A stretch of 64,000 nucleotides of DNA from Shewanella psychromarinicola (GCF_003855155.1 NZ_CP034073.1:1984001-2048000); one strand, 5' to 3'; counted from the first letter of the stretch, positions 18,360 through 27,454 are shown. The notes: generated from the sequence alone by a model not told the origin. A program made the numbers and translations.

Positions 18360-19610
18360 ATGGAAGAATTAACTCAATTAGGGCTGACGGTAACTGAATT
18401 ACGTTTTGCACTAGATACATTTTATTTTCTTATTTCAGGCGCATTTGTGATGTGGATGGCAGCGGGTTTTGCCATGTTAGAAGCTGGCTTAGTTCGCTCA
18501 AAAAACACCACTGAAATTTTAACTAAAAACGTGTGCTTATACTCCATTGCGTGTGTCATGTTTCTATTAGTTGGCTATAACATTATGTATGTAAATAATG
18601 TTGAAGGTGGCTTTATTCCTTCTTTTGGCTCACTAATAGGCACGCAAGCTGAAGGTGCGGATCATGCTCTTGAATCTGACTTTTTCTTCCAAGTGGTGTT
18701 TGTTGCCACAGCAATGTCAATTGTGTCTGGTGCGGTTGCTGAGCGGATGAAGCTGTGGTCATTCCTTACTTTTTCAGTGGTAATGACCGCGGTTATTTAT
18801 CCTGTTGAAGGGTATTGGACATGGGGCGGTGGCTTTCTCTCTGAAGCTGGCTTTGTTGATTTTGCTGGTAGTGGCATTGTGCATATGGCGGGTGCTGCCG
18901 CAGCCATCTCTGGTGTGTTGCTGCTTGGCGCTCGTAAAGGTAAATACGGTGAAGATGGTCAAATTCATCCAATCCCTGGTTCAAACTTGCCTATGGCTAC
19001 CTTAGGTATGTTTATTTTATGGATGGGTTGGTTTGGCTTTAACGGTGGCTCGCAACTGTTAGTTTCAGATGCAGAAAACGCCAGTGCAGTTGCTAAAATC
19101 TTTGTCAACACCAACTCCGCTGCTGCATTTGGTGCCATCTCAGCACTTATCGTGTGTAAAGTGGTATGGGGTAAAGCAGACTTGACCATGATTTTAAACG
19201 GTGCGTTAGCCGGGTTAGTGGCGATTACCGCTGACCCATTATCGCCGTCATTGTTAATGGCAGGTGTGATTGGCTTGGTTGCTGGTGCTGTTGTTATCTT
19301 CTCGGTTATCGCTTTTGACCGTGTTAAAATTGACGACCCTGTTGGTGCTATCTCGGTGCACGGTGTTGCTGGTTTCCTAGGATTAATGCTGGTGCCATTA
19401 TCAAATGCAGACGCGAGTTTTGGTAGCCAGCTATACGGGGCCGCGATTATCTTCGCTTGGGTATTCTCAGCATCTCTTGTTGTTTGGTTTGTGATTAAAA
19501 TGACCATGGGTATCCGCGTAACAGAAGAAGAAGAGTATAACGGGATGGATGCTTCTGACTGTGGTGTAGATGCTTACCCTGAGTTTGTTAGTGTTAAAAC
19601 CGCTGGTTAA
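18360..19610 (+). CDS. amtB: ammonium transporter AmtB
   Basis: A 416-aa inner-membrane channel with about 11 membrane helices. It has the Amt signature region DFAGSGIVHMAGAAAAISG containing the first pore histidine; the second twin histidine is in AISVHGVAGFLG. The Phe gate and aromatic vestibule region (GYWTWGGGFL) are also recognisable. I start it at ATG 18360, after GGGGCGG, because the upstream extension overlaps glnK. It lacks a cleavable leader as long as that of E. coli AmtB. GlnK-AmtB allows ammonium scavenging when nitrogen is short; NrfA-derived ammonium may be one source. Confidence 0.95.
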   Translation: MEELTQLGLTVTELRFALDTFYFLISGAFVMWMAAGFAMLEAGLVRSKNTTEILTKNVCLYSIACVMFLLVGYNIMYVNNVEGGFIPSFGSLIGTQAEGADHALESDFFFQVVFVATAMSIVSGAVAERMKLWSFLTFSVVMTAVIYPVEGYWTWGGGFLSEAGFVDFAGSGIVHMAGAAAAISGVLLLGARKGKYGEDGQIHPIPGSNLPMATLGMFILWMGWFGFNGGSQLLVSDAENASAVAKIFVNTNSAAAFGAISALIVCKVVWGKADLTMILNGALAGLVAITADPLSPSLLMAGVIGLVAGAVVIFSVIAFDRVKIDDPVGAISVHGVAGFLGLMLVPLSNADASFGSQLYGAAIIFAWVFSASLVVWFVIKMTMGIRVTEEEEYNGMDASDCGVDAYPEFVSVKTAG

Positions 19611-19652
19611 GTGATTAATACGCTTTATTCGTATTATAAAACATAACCCTGG

Positions 19653-19686
19653 AACAGAATCCTAACATTAGGATTCTGTTTTTTTA
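19653..19686 (+). terminator. amtB terminator
   Basis: A 12-bp perfect stem, aacagaatccta (19653-19664) with taggattctgtt (19669-19680), and a T tract. Confidence 0.93.
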
Positions 19687-19778
19687 TGCACCAGAATAAA
19701 GAGGTTATCAAGCTTTGTTGGGGAAGCTGAGACAATGTGCTAGCGTTATGAGATAGCCATTTTGGGATAACAAGAGTG

Positions 19779-20120
19779 ATGACGTTATTAATGAAGCCAT
19801 GGATGATTTGTCTGTTAGCTGGAGTCGTGTTATTAAGTGCCAATAGCTACTCTGGCACCGTTGTGGTGCGTCCGTCATCACAAGCCTTTGATGCATTTGC
19901 GGTTCGCGATTTGGTGTCACAACAGCATCAATGGCAAGAATTGTTAAGGCAGCAAGAGCAAATTAACATTTTGCAATCCTTACCCCTGGGTTGTGTCGCC
20001 GTGACGTTACCCTTTGACCACTTTAGCTGTGGCCTGCAATCTTATCGTCCCTACCAATACCAAGATAAACCCGTTTATATACAAATTGATCCGCCTATGA
20101 GTGATGGCCCATCTCAATAG
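19779..20120 (+). CDS. hypothetical exported protein, ~113 aa
   Basis: I do not recognise this protein. It begins with a clear signal peptide (MICLLAGVVLLSANSYSG), then a Gln-rich helical stretch (QQHQWQELLRQQEQINILQ) and a C-terminal part with two cysteines (LPLGCVAV, HFSCGL) that could form a disulfide in the periplasm. ATG 19779 follows AAGAG; GTG 19776 and ATG 19791 are alternatives. It is an orphan between amtB and the transglutaminase/TPR gene. Confidence 0.7.
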   Translation: MTLLMKPWMICLLAGVVLLSANSYSGTVVVRPSSQAFDAFAVRDLVSQQHQWQELLRQQEQINILQSLPLGCVAVTLPFDHFSCGLQSYRPYQYQDKPVYIQIDPPMSDGPSQ

Positions 20121-20311
20121 TTAATCCCACTGGGATTAATAAAGGGGGCAAAGAGGGTAGAGTTCGAATACTTCAGCTGTTTGATAAGCGTTTATTATCC
20201 CAATAGCGGTTGGTTAATAAGTCGTTACAACCTTGTGACGGTTCTTTTTGACCGAGAGGTCATCTGTTGACTATACTTTTAGATAGCTTATTTCTATCTA
20301 AGGGCTGAATT

Positions 20312-21532
20312 ATGTTCACTTATCACTCAAAAGGAATAGAGGTTGATCCCCCGTATTATGGTGATGACTTATTACCTGCGTGGGTTAATATCTTGTTTTT
20401 GTTTTTATTTTTTAGTTTGAGTGCCTGCCAATCAGCCCCGTCGTCGGTCAACAAAATTGATATTGATAACTTGTTTCATGATGAACTGTTCACACCTGTT
20501 GACGTTGTGACTGTTGACGATATTTATCGATTGCCAGAAAATTTTGTGACACAACTCAGGCGACAATTTCAAGCCGATAATACTATCCGTAGCCAAGGTG
20601 TGATGGCCAATGAGTGGTTGGCTCAGTATATCGGTGCACAAAATGGTGGCTTTGAATATCGAGACCATTTTACCCGCACAGCCGCTGAAACGGTACTCAG
20701 CCGCCAAGGTAACTGCATGTCTTTAGTTGTATTGTCGGCTGCGTTAGCGGATGTATTAAATGTGCCGGTTGAATTTCATGATATTGATGTTGAACCTATT
20801 TGGGATAGGCGCGGTGGTTTCTATTTAGTTAACGGTCATGTGAATTTAAGTTTATTACCTCCGGTTAATAGCAACATTGTGCTATTTAGCAGATCTGAAA
20901 TGCTAGTGGACTTTTTGCCTGAACGCTCTGTTCGTGCTTACCATAAAAAAAGAGTCAATAAGCATCAATTAACGGCAATGTTCTATAACAATATCGCCGC
21001 CGAAGCGTTGGTGAAAGCCGATTACGATTTGGCTTATGCGTTAGTTAAAAAAAGCATTCAGCTAGACCCTCAATTTGTTGCTGCGATTAATACACTGGCG
21101 GTTATCTATCGACATAAGGGCTATGAGGATGAGGCTGAAAATGTCTACCGCTCGGCGTTACACGTTAACGATCAAGATCTGTCGACACTGTATAACTTAG
21201 CGTTAATTTTAGGTGAACAAGGTCGTTTAGAGGAATGGCGTGAAGTGCATAAAGTACTTGAGTTAGCGAGAATTAATAATCCATTTTATTATTTTGACAT
21301 GGCCCAACAAGCGTATTTTGATAAGCAATATCAAGATGCACTCGTATGGTATAAGCGCGCTGTTGAGAAAGCGGATTATCGGCACGAGTTTTATTTTGGT
21401 TTGTCTAGGGCTTATTGGGCAACGGGTGAGGAGCGACTCGCTGAGAAAAATCTTAAACGTGCATTGGCACTCAGTGACACCAATAATAAACAACGCTACC
21501 AAATTAAGCTGCAAGCAATGAAGCAGAACTAA
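20312..21532 (+). CDS. transglutaminase-like and TPR lipoprotein
   Basis: The 406-aa product has an N-terminal hydrophobic segment ending FFSLSACQSAP, a lipobox. Residues ~85-200 resemble the transglutaminase-like core: RQGNCMSLVVLSAALADVLN supplies a cysteine, and HDID and NGHVNL supply candidate histidine and acidic residues. The C-terminal half contains at least three TPR units (AYALVKKSIQLDPQFVAAIN, AENVYRSALHVNDQD, ALVWYKRAVEKAD, AEKNLKRALALSD). It is likely an envelope protein; whether the transglutaminase fold is an active protease or only binds is unknown. Confidence 0.8.
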   Translation: MFTYHSKGIEVDPPYYGDDLLPAWVNILFLFLFFSLSACQSAPSSVNKIDIDNLFHDELFTPVDVVTVDDIYRLPENFVTQLRRQFQADNTIRSQGVMANEWLAQYIGAQNGGFEYRDHFTRTAAETVLSRQGNCMSLVVLSAALADVLNVPVEFHDIDVEPIWDRRGGFYLVNGHVNLSLLPPVNSNIVLFSRSEMLVDFLPERSVRAYHKKRVNKHQLTAMFYNNIAAEALVKADYDLAYALVKKSIQLDPQFVAAINTLAVIYRHKGYEDEAENVYRSALHVNDQDLSTLYNLALILGEQGRLEEWREVHKVLELARINNPFYYFDMAQQAYFDKQYQDALVWYKRAVEKADYRHEFYFGLSRAYWATGEERLAEKNLKRALALSDTNNKQRYQIKLQAMKQN

Positions 21533-21574
21533 TGCTTTTTAGGGGCTTAATGATGTGGCTGAACATTATTTTTG

Positions 21575-22319
21575 TTATGCGAGTTCGAGTATTTTTAGGT
21601 CGCGATATGACTGCTTGGGTGACGTAATGGCATTATTAACTCGATTAGTCATGATGGGTTGATGACAGACAATGTTGGTTGGGCAGGGTTGAACAATGCG
21701 ATTTTGCTCGGGGGTAAGGGGGTCGAGCTTTAATTTTAGTTTATGGCGATAATATTCAAATATCTGTTTTTCTAATATAATTTCATGTACGTAACGATTA
21801 AATAACCTCACCACTTGGCTTTGTGATCAGTGATTTCACTAATATGAGGATTGGCATTGCTCAAATCGTTAAACATATCGACTAAGTATTGTTTTCAGTT
21901 TTGAAACCCTAAAAAAGACAAAGCATTAAGATCGTTAATTTATTCAATATGGAAGTTAATGCTTGATAAGCAGAACCCGCTATTTTTGATATTCAATCAA
22001 GTTTTGGGTATCAAATAGTCATTTAATATTATCGGCATAAACTAAATCTTCCGATGCCCTGAACCCATGTTCCACTGTCACTCAACGAGTTAAATTCGAC
22101 TAATGGGTGTTAACCTTCGTTAGGCTCAATGGAAGCGGCCACTGAGGGGTTGATGTCCATGGTAACTTGCTGAATGTAATGGGTGTTTTTAGTTTTTCAA
22201 TCAGTGATTACCTTCTGGATAACGAGCTGAATATTAAATGGTTCATCTTGTTTGTGTTGAGTTGAATGAGGTTAATAACCAAGGTAAAGCATATTAATAT
22301 CATGAGTGTGTCTTTTCAT
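21575..22319 (-). pseudogene. probable decayed gene of unknown family
   Basis: On the minus strand, coding-looking segments follow each other in changing frames: an ATG at 22319 opening MKRHTHDINMLYLGY, then HKQDEPFNIQLVIQKVITD, then VTMDINPSVAASIEPNEG, then HPLVEFNSLSDSGTWVQG, then FNDLSNANPHISEITDHKAK, and finally an open 79-codon frame (21575-21814). Stops or shifts separate them. This suggests one gene broken by many mutations. I cannot name the family. The alternative is that the reading is chance, since codon-like stretches occur in AT-rich spacers. Confidence 0.35.
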
Positions 22320-22328
22320 AATACTGCT

Positions 22329-22382
22329 GATTGGCAGTGTGATTGGCAGTGTGATTGGCAGTGTGATTGGCAGTGTGATTGG
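22329..22382. repeat. 12-bp tandem repeat, 4.5 copies
   Basis: The unit gattggcagtgt is repeated perfectly four times (22329-22376) plus a half copy. It lies just upstream of the putative start of the decayed minus-strand gene. The rest of the spacer down to 22667 has no gene I can support. Confidence 0.95.
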
Positions 22383-22667
22383 TTACTAAAAATCTATAAA
22401 TAGGCTTATTTAATACTCAGTTTACATCGGGGTACTGTGTCTCATTCGCTATTACTTCCTATTACCGTATTGCCCGTGACTTGCTATAGCATCTGTTATC
22501 GGTATCGATGAATAATACTTGATTGATTTGTCGATAGATACTGGTTAAATTGGAGATTCATGTTCATTTTTTTCGATGGTTTTTGATCATTTTTAATGAA
22601 TCGTATCATCTGATTTACCTTTTAATGGATCAGATAAATAAAATGTTTTGCCGGAGCTGTAACCACT

Positions 22668-23723
22668 ATGCATTACCAAACTGACGATATTCGTATTGAT
22701 GAAATAAAACAATTACTTCCTCCTATTGCGATTCTAGAGCGATTTCCGGCAACCGAAAATGCATCAGCAACCGTTTTCAATGCACGCAACAGCATTCATA
22801 ACATTTTAGCCCGTAAAGATGATCGTCTGTTGGTGGTGATTGGTCCTTGTTCAATCCATGATCCTGTTGCGTCTTTAGAATATGGTCAACGCTTGGTTAA
22901 GTTACGTGAACAGTATATAGATCAGCTTGAAATCGTGATGCGGGTGTATTTTGAAAAGCCGAGAACAACCGTGGGCTGGAAAGGCTTAATTAATGATCCG
23001 TATATGGATAATAGTTTTCAACTAAATGATGGCTTACGCACTGCGCGCAAATTATTAGTCGATTTAAATGACTCTGGAATACCAACCGCAGGTGAGTTTT
23101 TAGATATGATCACGCCTCAGTATGTGGCCGATATGATGTGTTGGGGCGCTATTGGGGCTCGCACCACTGAGTCGCAAGTACACCGAGAGCTATCATCGGG
23201 GCTGTCTTGTCCTGTTGGATTTAAAAATGGCACCGACGGCACCATTAAAGTGGCTATTGATGCGATAGGTGCAGCCAATGCTCCTCACCACTTTTTGTCG
23301 GTGACTAAGTTTGGTCATTCAGCGATTGTATCGACCAAAGGCAACCCCGATTGTCATATTATTCTTCGTGGTGGACGCGCCCCAAACTATAGTGCTGAGC
23401 ATGTTTCAGAGATTGCTAATCAGCTGACTAAGTCAGGATTAGTTGATAATATTATGATTGATTTTAGCCATGCCAATAGCAGCAAAAATTATAAAAAACA
23501 GATGGTGGTAGCAAAGGATGTTGCCGGCCAAATATCTCAAGGTAATCAGGCTATATTTGGGGTTATGGTTGAAAGTCATTTAGTCGAAGGAAGCCAAGAT
23601 TTAATTGAAGGCAGTGCATTGTGTTATGGACAAAGTGTTACAGATGCTTGTATCGGTTGGGATGACACCGAGTCGCTTTTAGCGACCCTAAATCAAAGTG
23701 TACTAGACCGTCGTCAAGCATAG
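22668..23723 (+). CDS. aroG: 3-deoxy-7-phosphoheptulonate synthase (AroG type)
   Basis: A 351-aa class I DAHP synthase that joins phosphoenolpyruvate and erythrose 4-phosphate, the first step of aromatic amino acid synthesis. It aligns nearly end to end with E. coli AroG: the N-terminal MHYQTDDIRIDEIKQLLPP, the feedback region PATENA, VVIGPCSIHDP, YFEKPRTTVGWKGL, GARTTESQVHRELSSGLS, and metal or substrate residues in IDFSHANSSK and VMVESHLVEG. Similarity is to the phenylalanine-sensitive isozyme. A GGAG lies ~13 nt upstream. I see no convincing TyrR box. Confidence 0.94.
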   Translation: MHYQTDDIRIDEIKQLLPPIAILERFPATENASATVFNARNSIHNILARKDDRLLVVIGPCSIHDPVASLEYGQRLVKLREQYIDQLEIVMRVYFEKPRTTVGWKGLINDPYMDNSFQLNDGLRTARKLLVDLNDSGIPTAGEFLDMITPQYVADMMCWGAIGARTTESQVHRELSSGLSCPVGFKNGTDGTIKVAIDAIGAANAPHHFLSVTKFGHSAIVSTKGNPDCHIILRGGRAPNYSAEHVSEIANQLTKSGLVDNIMIDFSHANSSKNYKKQMVVAKDVAGQISQGNQAIFGVMVESHLVEGSQDLIEGSALCYGQSVTDACIGWDDTESLLATLNQSVLDRRQA

Positions 23724-23745
23724 TCTTTGGCAAAATCACTCAAAA

Positions 23746-23776
23746 AATAAGGCGCAATGAGCGCCTTATTTTTTTG
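23746..23776. terminator. aroG terminator, overlapping the convergent gene's end
   Basis: A 10-bp perfect stem, aataaggcgc (23746-23755) with gcgccttatt (23761-23770), with T or A runs on both sides, so it works in both directions. The stop codon of the convergent 58-aa gene (23766-23768) lies inside the right arm. Confidence 0.93.
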
Positions 23777-23942
23777 TATATTCAACGAGATATTCATTAG
23801 CCTTTGCTAGATTACCAAAGGCCGAGATAAGATTATTACGGCCTTTGTCTTGCAGTTCAGGGTTATCAGATTCAATCATCATCCATACCCATGTTTGTAT
23901 TAGTTGTAATGGAGGGTACTGAATTTTTGTGTTATCCAACAT
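23766..23942 (-). CDS. 58-aa uncharacterised small protein
   Basis: A small gene read directly from the sequence: ATG at 23942, preceded by AAGGA with a 6-nt spacer, ending TAA at 23766. The protein begins MLDNTKIQYPPLQLIQTWVW and ends AKANEYLVEYTKK. It has a helix-forming centre with NPELQDKGRNNLISAFGNL, two tryptophans and no signal peptide. Codons match neighbouring genes (GAA, AAA, GGC, CTT), supporting real coding. I do not know a function. It is convergent with aroG and shares its terminator. Confidence 0.7.
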   Translation of the reverse strand: MLDNTKIQYPPLQLIQTWVWMMIESDNPELQDKGRNNLISAFGNLAKANEYLVEYTKK

Positions 23943-24293
23943 AAAGCATCCTTTAAGTTAGTAAATCTTTGTCTGTTAATCATCAAACAGGCCTTTATTT
24001 GTACTCGAAGAGTAGCAAATTATGCTCACAGAAATAACTCTATTTAGCTTAAAAAAGCACAAAAAAACACAAATAAACCCAAAAATTATATCTTTGACTA
24101 ATAAAAATCTATTTTTAGTAAGCCTTAAGTATTACTAAACTTGACGTTAAAAAGGTTAACATCAATAAAATTTGATAATATCCATTCCATTATAATGTGA
24201 CGTAAGTCTGATAAGGAAATGGCATATAATAAGACAATCAATGTTTACCATTCGTAACACTGCCAATAACAGCGGTAATTAACTGGAGTAAAG
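23943..24293. other. 351-bp AT-rich spacer without a gene
   Basis: It contains A-rich tracts (around 24050-24110) and presumably the promoters of the 58-aa gene and the ABC exporter. I see no gene, RNA or strong hairpin in it. Confidence 0.6.
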
Positions 24294-26087
24294 ATGAGAC
24301 CTTCTGCGTATTTTGAAGGCCCGGTAGGGACGTTAAATTGGCAAGTTCTACGATTGTTATGGCCATATTTATTAGAATTTAAAGGGCGAGTATTGCTGGC
24401 GATGATTTGCCTCATCGTTGCTAAAATAGCGAGTGTTGGATTGCCATTTATCCTTAAAGACTTAGTCGATACGCTCGATAAACAATCAGCGACGCAGCTA
24501 ATCGCCGTCCCTGTTGGTTTGGTGTTAGCCTACGGTGCGGTTCGCTTGCTCAATGTCATTATTGGTGAGGTACGCGATACCTTATTTGGTCGGGTTACCG
24601 AACGTGCTATTCGTCGCCTTGGACGGTCGGTTTTTGAACATTTACATCGACTCGATCTTGATTTTCACTTAGATCGCCGTACCGGCGGCCTGTCGCGTGA
24701 CATTGAACGTGGCACCAGTGGTGTCAGTTTTTTAATGCGCTTTATGGTGTTTAATATCGTTCCAACACTGCTTGAAATTGTCTTAGTTATTGGTATTTTC
24801 TTTTATAACTATGGCGCGAGTTTTGCGCTGATCACCTTCTTCTCTGTTGTGACCTACATTGGTTATTCCGTCGTGGCGACAGAATGGCGTACAGGTTATG
24901 TGCGCGATGCCGCTAGAGCCGACTCGCTGGCAAATACTCGTTCAGTGGATAGCTTATTAAATTATGAAACCGTAAAATATTTTAATAACGAAGAATTTGA
25001 GTCGCAACGATATGACTCTGCGCTTGAGCAATGGGAAGTGGCAAAGCGCAAAAACCGTTTATCGTTATTTGCGCTTAATGGTGGCCAAGCGTTAATTATT
25101 GCCGTTGCTATGACTGCCATGATGGGGTTGGCGGCCTACGAAGTGAGCCAAGATTCCATGACTATTGGCGATTTTGTATTAATTAATGCGTTTATGATGC
25201 AGTTATTTATTCCGTTAAATTTTTTAGGGTTTGTTTATCGTGAGATCCGCGGTGCATTAGCCAATATTGAACGCATGTTTGATATTTTAGCCAAACAACC
25301 ACAAGTATTAGATCAGGTTGATGCGATAGAAATTAGCCCAACCATTGGAGCGATAAAGTTCACTGATGTGAGCTTTCATTACGATCAACGAGCCATTTTA
25401 AAAAGTGTCAGTTTTGAGGTGCCAGCAGGGAAAAAAATTGCCGTAGTGGGCGACAGTGGCGCAGGTAAATCCACTATCATTAAATTGTTATTTCGCTTTT
25501 ATGATGTTGCCAGTGGTTCGATCACTATAGATGGTATTGATGTGCGTCAGTTTAGCCAGCAAGCTTTACGCAGAGCAATCGCAGTAGTACCGCAAGATAC
25601 GGTATTATTTAACGATTCTATTTATGAGAATATTCGCTATGGCCGTGCAGATGCTTCCCGTGATGAGATTATCGCGGCGATTAAATTGGCTCATTTGAGC
25701 GACTTTATTGAATCATTGCCAGATAAAGGCAATACCAAGGTCGGTGAGCGTGGATTAAAGCTTTCCGGCGGCGAAAAACAACGTGTTGCTATTGCTCGTG
25801 CTGTGTTGAAAGGTGCGCCTATTTTAGTGTTTGATGAAGCCACGTCTTCATTAGACTCACGCTCAGAGCAAGCTATTTTAAGTGCCTTGCGAGATGCTGC
25901 AAAAGGTCACACAAGTTTAGTCGTAGCCCATCGTTTATCGACCATTATTGATGCAGACCAAATAGTCGTATTGAGTAAAGGTAATATTGTTGAGCATGGC
26001 ACTCATACTAGTTTATTAGCTCAACAGGGGCTTTATGCTCGGCTTTGGCATATTCAAAATGAACAAGAAAATCTGGCGAAGGGCTAA
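24294..26087 (+). CDS. Atm1/HMT1-type ABC exporter, fused permease-ATPase
   Basis: A 597-aa half-transporter. Residues ~1-320 are a six-helix ABC exporter domain. The segment RSVFEHLHRLDLDFHLDRRTGGLSRDIERGT is typical of the Atm1/ABCB7/HMT1 group. The nucleotide-binding domain has Walker A GDSGAGKST, Q-loop VVPQDTVLFN, signature LSGGEKQR, Walker B ILVFDEATS and the switch His in VAHRLST. Relatives export glutathione-linked sulfur compounds or metal-thiol conjugates. It stands alone with TGGAG before the ATG. The substrate is not predictable from sequence. Confidence 0.9.
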   Translation: MRPSAYFEGPVGTLNWQVLRLLWPYLLEFKGRVLLAMICLIVAKIASVGLPFILKDLVDTLDKQSATQLIAVPVGLVLAYGAVRLLNVIIGEVRDTLFGRVTERAIRRLGRSVFEHLHRLDLDFHLDRRTGGLSRDIERGTSGVSFLMRFMVFNIVPTLLEIVLVIGIFFYNYGASFALITFFSVVTYIGYSVVATEWRTGYVRDAARADSLANTRSVDSLLNYETVKYFNNEEFESQRYDSALEQWEVAKRKNRLSLFALNGGQALIIAVAMTAMMGLAAYEVSQDSMTIGDFVLINAFMMQLFIPLNFLGFVYREIRGALANIERMFDILAKQPQVLDQVDAIEISPTIGAIKFTDVSFHYDQRAILKSVSFEVPAGKKIAVVGDSGAGKSTIIKLLFRFYDVASGSITIDGIDVRQFSQQALRRAIAVVPQDTVLFNDSIYENIRYGRADASRDEIIAAIKLAHLSDFIESLPDKGNTKVGERGLKLSGGEKQRVAIARAVLKGAPILVFDEATSSLDSRSEQAILSALRDAAKGHTSLVVAHRLSTIIDADQIVVLSKGNIVEHGTHTSLLAQQGLYARLWHIQNEQENLAKG

Positions 26088-26120
26088 GTGTCGATAAACA
26101 TGTTTCTGCGTTATATAAAC

Positions 26121-26197
26121 TAAAAGTGAGAGGATTAGATGCTAGTACGCTAGCGCGGCTAGATTCTATACCAGCTAAAAGCGAGAGGATTAGATGC
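26121..26197. repeat. 22-bp direct repeat pair, 55 bp apart
   Basis: taaaagtgagaggattagatgc (first copy 26121-26142) recurs at 26176-26197 with one mismatch. The sequence after each copy is also loosely similar, giving an imperfect ~55-bp tandem duplication downstream of the ABC exporter gene. Confidence 0.75.
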
Positions 26198-26254
26198 GAA
26201 TATGCTGTGCGGCTAATTCCGAGTACCTAGCCGACCGAAGGTCGCTCTAGCAGC

Positions 26255-26339
26255 CCTATTCCTAGAACGTTGAGCGCGGTCACTTCTTGATATGCTGGAG
26301 CCTACATTTCGAGGTCGTTTAGGTATATATGTTGATGTG
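26255..26339 (+). repeat. dispersed repeat, copy A (~85 bp)
   Basis: It aligns without gaps over 66 bp to 37265-37330, with a perfect 14-bp core tttcgaggtcgttt (26307-26320), followed by similar ggtata-atatg sequence. It starts with ctattcctaga. It lies in the 558-bp gene-free spacer after the ABC exporter. It resembles a small intergenic repeat family; I cannot assign it to a named class. Confidence 0.7.
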
Positions 26340-26645
26340 GCGTAAAAACGGGCGTTTGGGTTTATCATTCTCTTACCATGAGTAAGAATTATCACCAGCG
26401 AAGTCGTTAAGTGGGGGCATAATTAAAAACCTCTTTATAGCGTAAGCACTCTATAATGGAACATTTTAACAGCGCTGAATGGTGTTAAAACCCTATTGTT
26501 AGATTTATGGCTAATGAATTTTTTGACGATAGTGATTAACGCAGTTAATCTATAGCCTTACTCGTGAGTTATTTATCTCAGATAACATTGTTTTTCAATC
26601 AACTGGATTTTATTAAAGGTGCAGATTCGTGTATGGAGATGACTT

Positions 26646-26861
26646 GTGCATAATATTGCGTTAATTGCGGCGCTAGAAGGCACCCGGCATCAAGTGACAA
26701 CAGATTGGTTTGCTATTATGGCAATGCTAAAAACGCGTAACATGTCTGATGATGCAATTAAAATAGTGTACAACGATTTGTGTGCTGGTTTAAGGGTGAC
26801 GACTCGTGGCGTGACGTTAGCTAAGGCGATGGATAGTGATCTCGATAAGAGTATTGTATAA
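26646..26861 (+). CDS. hypothetical 71-aa protein
   Basis: A short frame beginning with GTG, with GGAG ~9 nt upstream. The protein (HNIALIAALEGTRHQVTTDW to DSDLDKSIV) is helical, with a DDAIKIVYNDLCAGLRV segment, one cysteine and no signal peptide. I do not recognise a family. Codon use looks native. It could be a real small gene or a remnant; no operon partner is near. Confidence 0.45.
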   Translation: MHNIALIAALEGTRHQVTTDWFAIMAMLKTRNMSDDAIKIVYNDLCAGLRVTTRGVTLAKAMDSDLDKSIV

Positions 26862-27114
26862 CCTAGCCAATTAAACAAAATGATGACACGCAGGACACAC
26901 TTTTGTTGTTTGACTCGCTCTAATCAACTCATGCTGTTATATCGATTTGCACTGACTTATGATGCTAATGAATTGATATCAGTGTATCTTTTGGGATGCC
27001 ATTATGGCTTTAATCGCTAACATTAGGATTTTTGGTCGATAAAGCACTTGGAAGAAGATCGGGATATAGTCAGTTATGTCTAAAATGACAAATTCGACTG
27101 TTGATTAAAAATGA

Positions 27115-27306
27115 TTACTTTTTCTGCCAACTAATACACACCATTTTTATCAGTGCCGCTGGAGAAGGGTCTAGTGTTAAACGTTTAATTTTGCCTTGTT
27201 CAAAGCATACTAATTCTCCTTCGATTTCTGTCATTCGATTACAGTTTTTACAGCTTAAACTTAAGCTTTTTGCATTTAGATCTACTGCATTCGTTTTTAT
27301 ATTCAA
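27115..27306 (-). CDS. hypothetical 63-aa cysteine-containing protein
   Basis: The frame starts at TTG 27306 after AGAGGG and reads SLSCKNCNRMTEIEGELVCF, then EQGKIKRLTLDPSP and a C-terminal MVCISWQKK. The C-x2-C pair plus two later cysteines could form a small zinc ribbon. Codon choice (GAA, AAA, TTA, GGC) matches neighbouring genes, unlike the longer opposite-strand frame at 27101-27409, which looks like a shadow. No family is recognised. It lies next to the FMN glutamate-synthase-like gene but reads the same way as it, downstream. Confidence 0.45.
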   Translation of the reverse strand: MNIKTNAVDLNAKSLSLSCKNCNRMTEIEGELVCFEQGKIKRLTLDPSPAALIKMVCISWQKK

Positions 27307-27454
27307 TACGAAACCCTCTGGACTGACGTCTCTTCAAATCACATTAAGACTGCTTATTGTGACTAATATCAAACATATTGTACACCTTTTCTCATTTTCG
27401 GCAAAGTAATCCGCGCACTAGAGCCCTGTAATTTACTGGGGTTCATGACCTACA

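Noticed and set aside
18965..19507. A 180-codon open frame opposite amtB
   Set aside because: It lies entirely antisense to a certain gene, has Thr/Asn/Ala-rich composition expected of a reversed frame, and no ribosome binding site or homology I know.
22329..22382. Possible CRISPR-like array
   Set aside because: The 12-bp units are directly adjacent with no spacers and no cas genes are near.
26213..26395. 60-codon frame on the minus strand over repeat copy A
   Set aside because: It is read through repeat DNA, and the corresponding frame in copy B has a different protein sequence, so the frame is not conserved.
27101..27409. 102-codon plus-strand frame
   Set aside because: Overlaps a better-supported minus-strand small gene; Leu/Phe/Ile-rich composition looks random.
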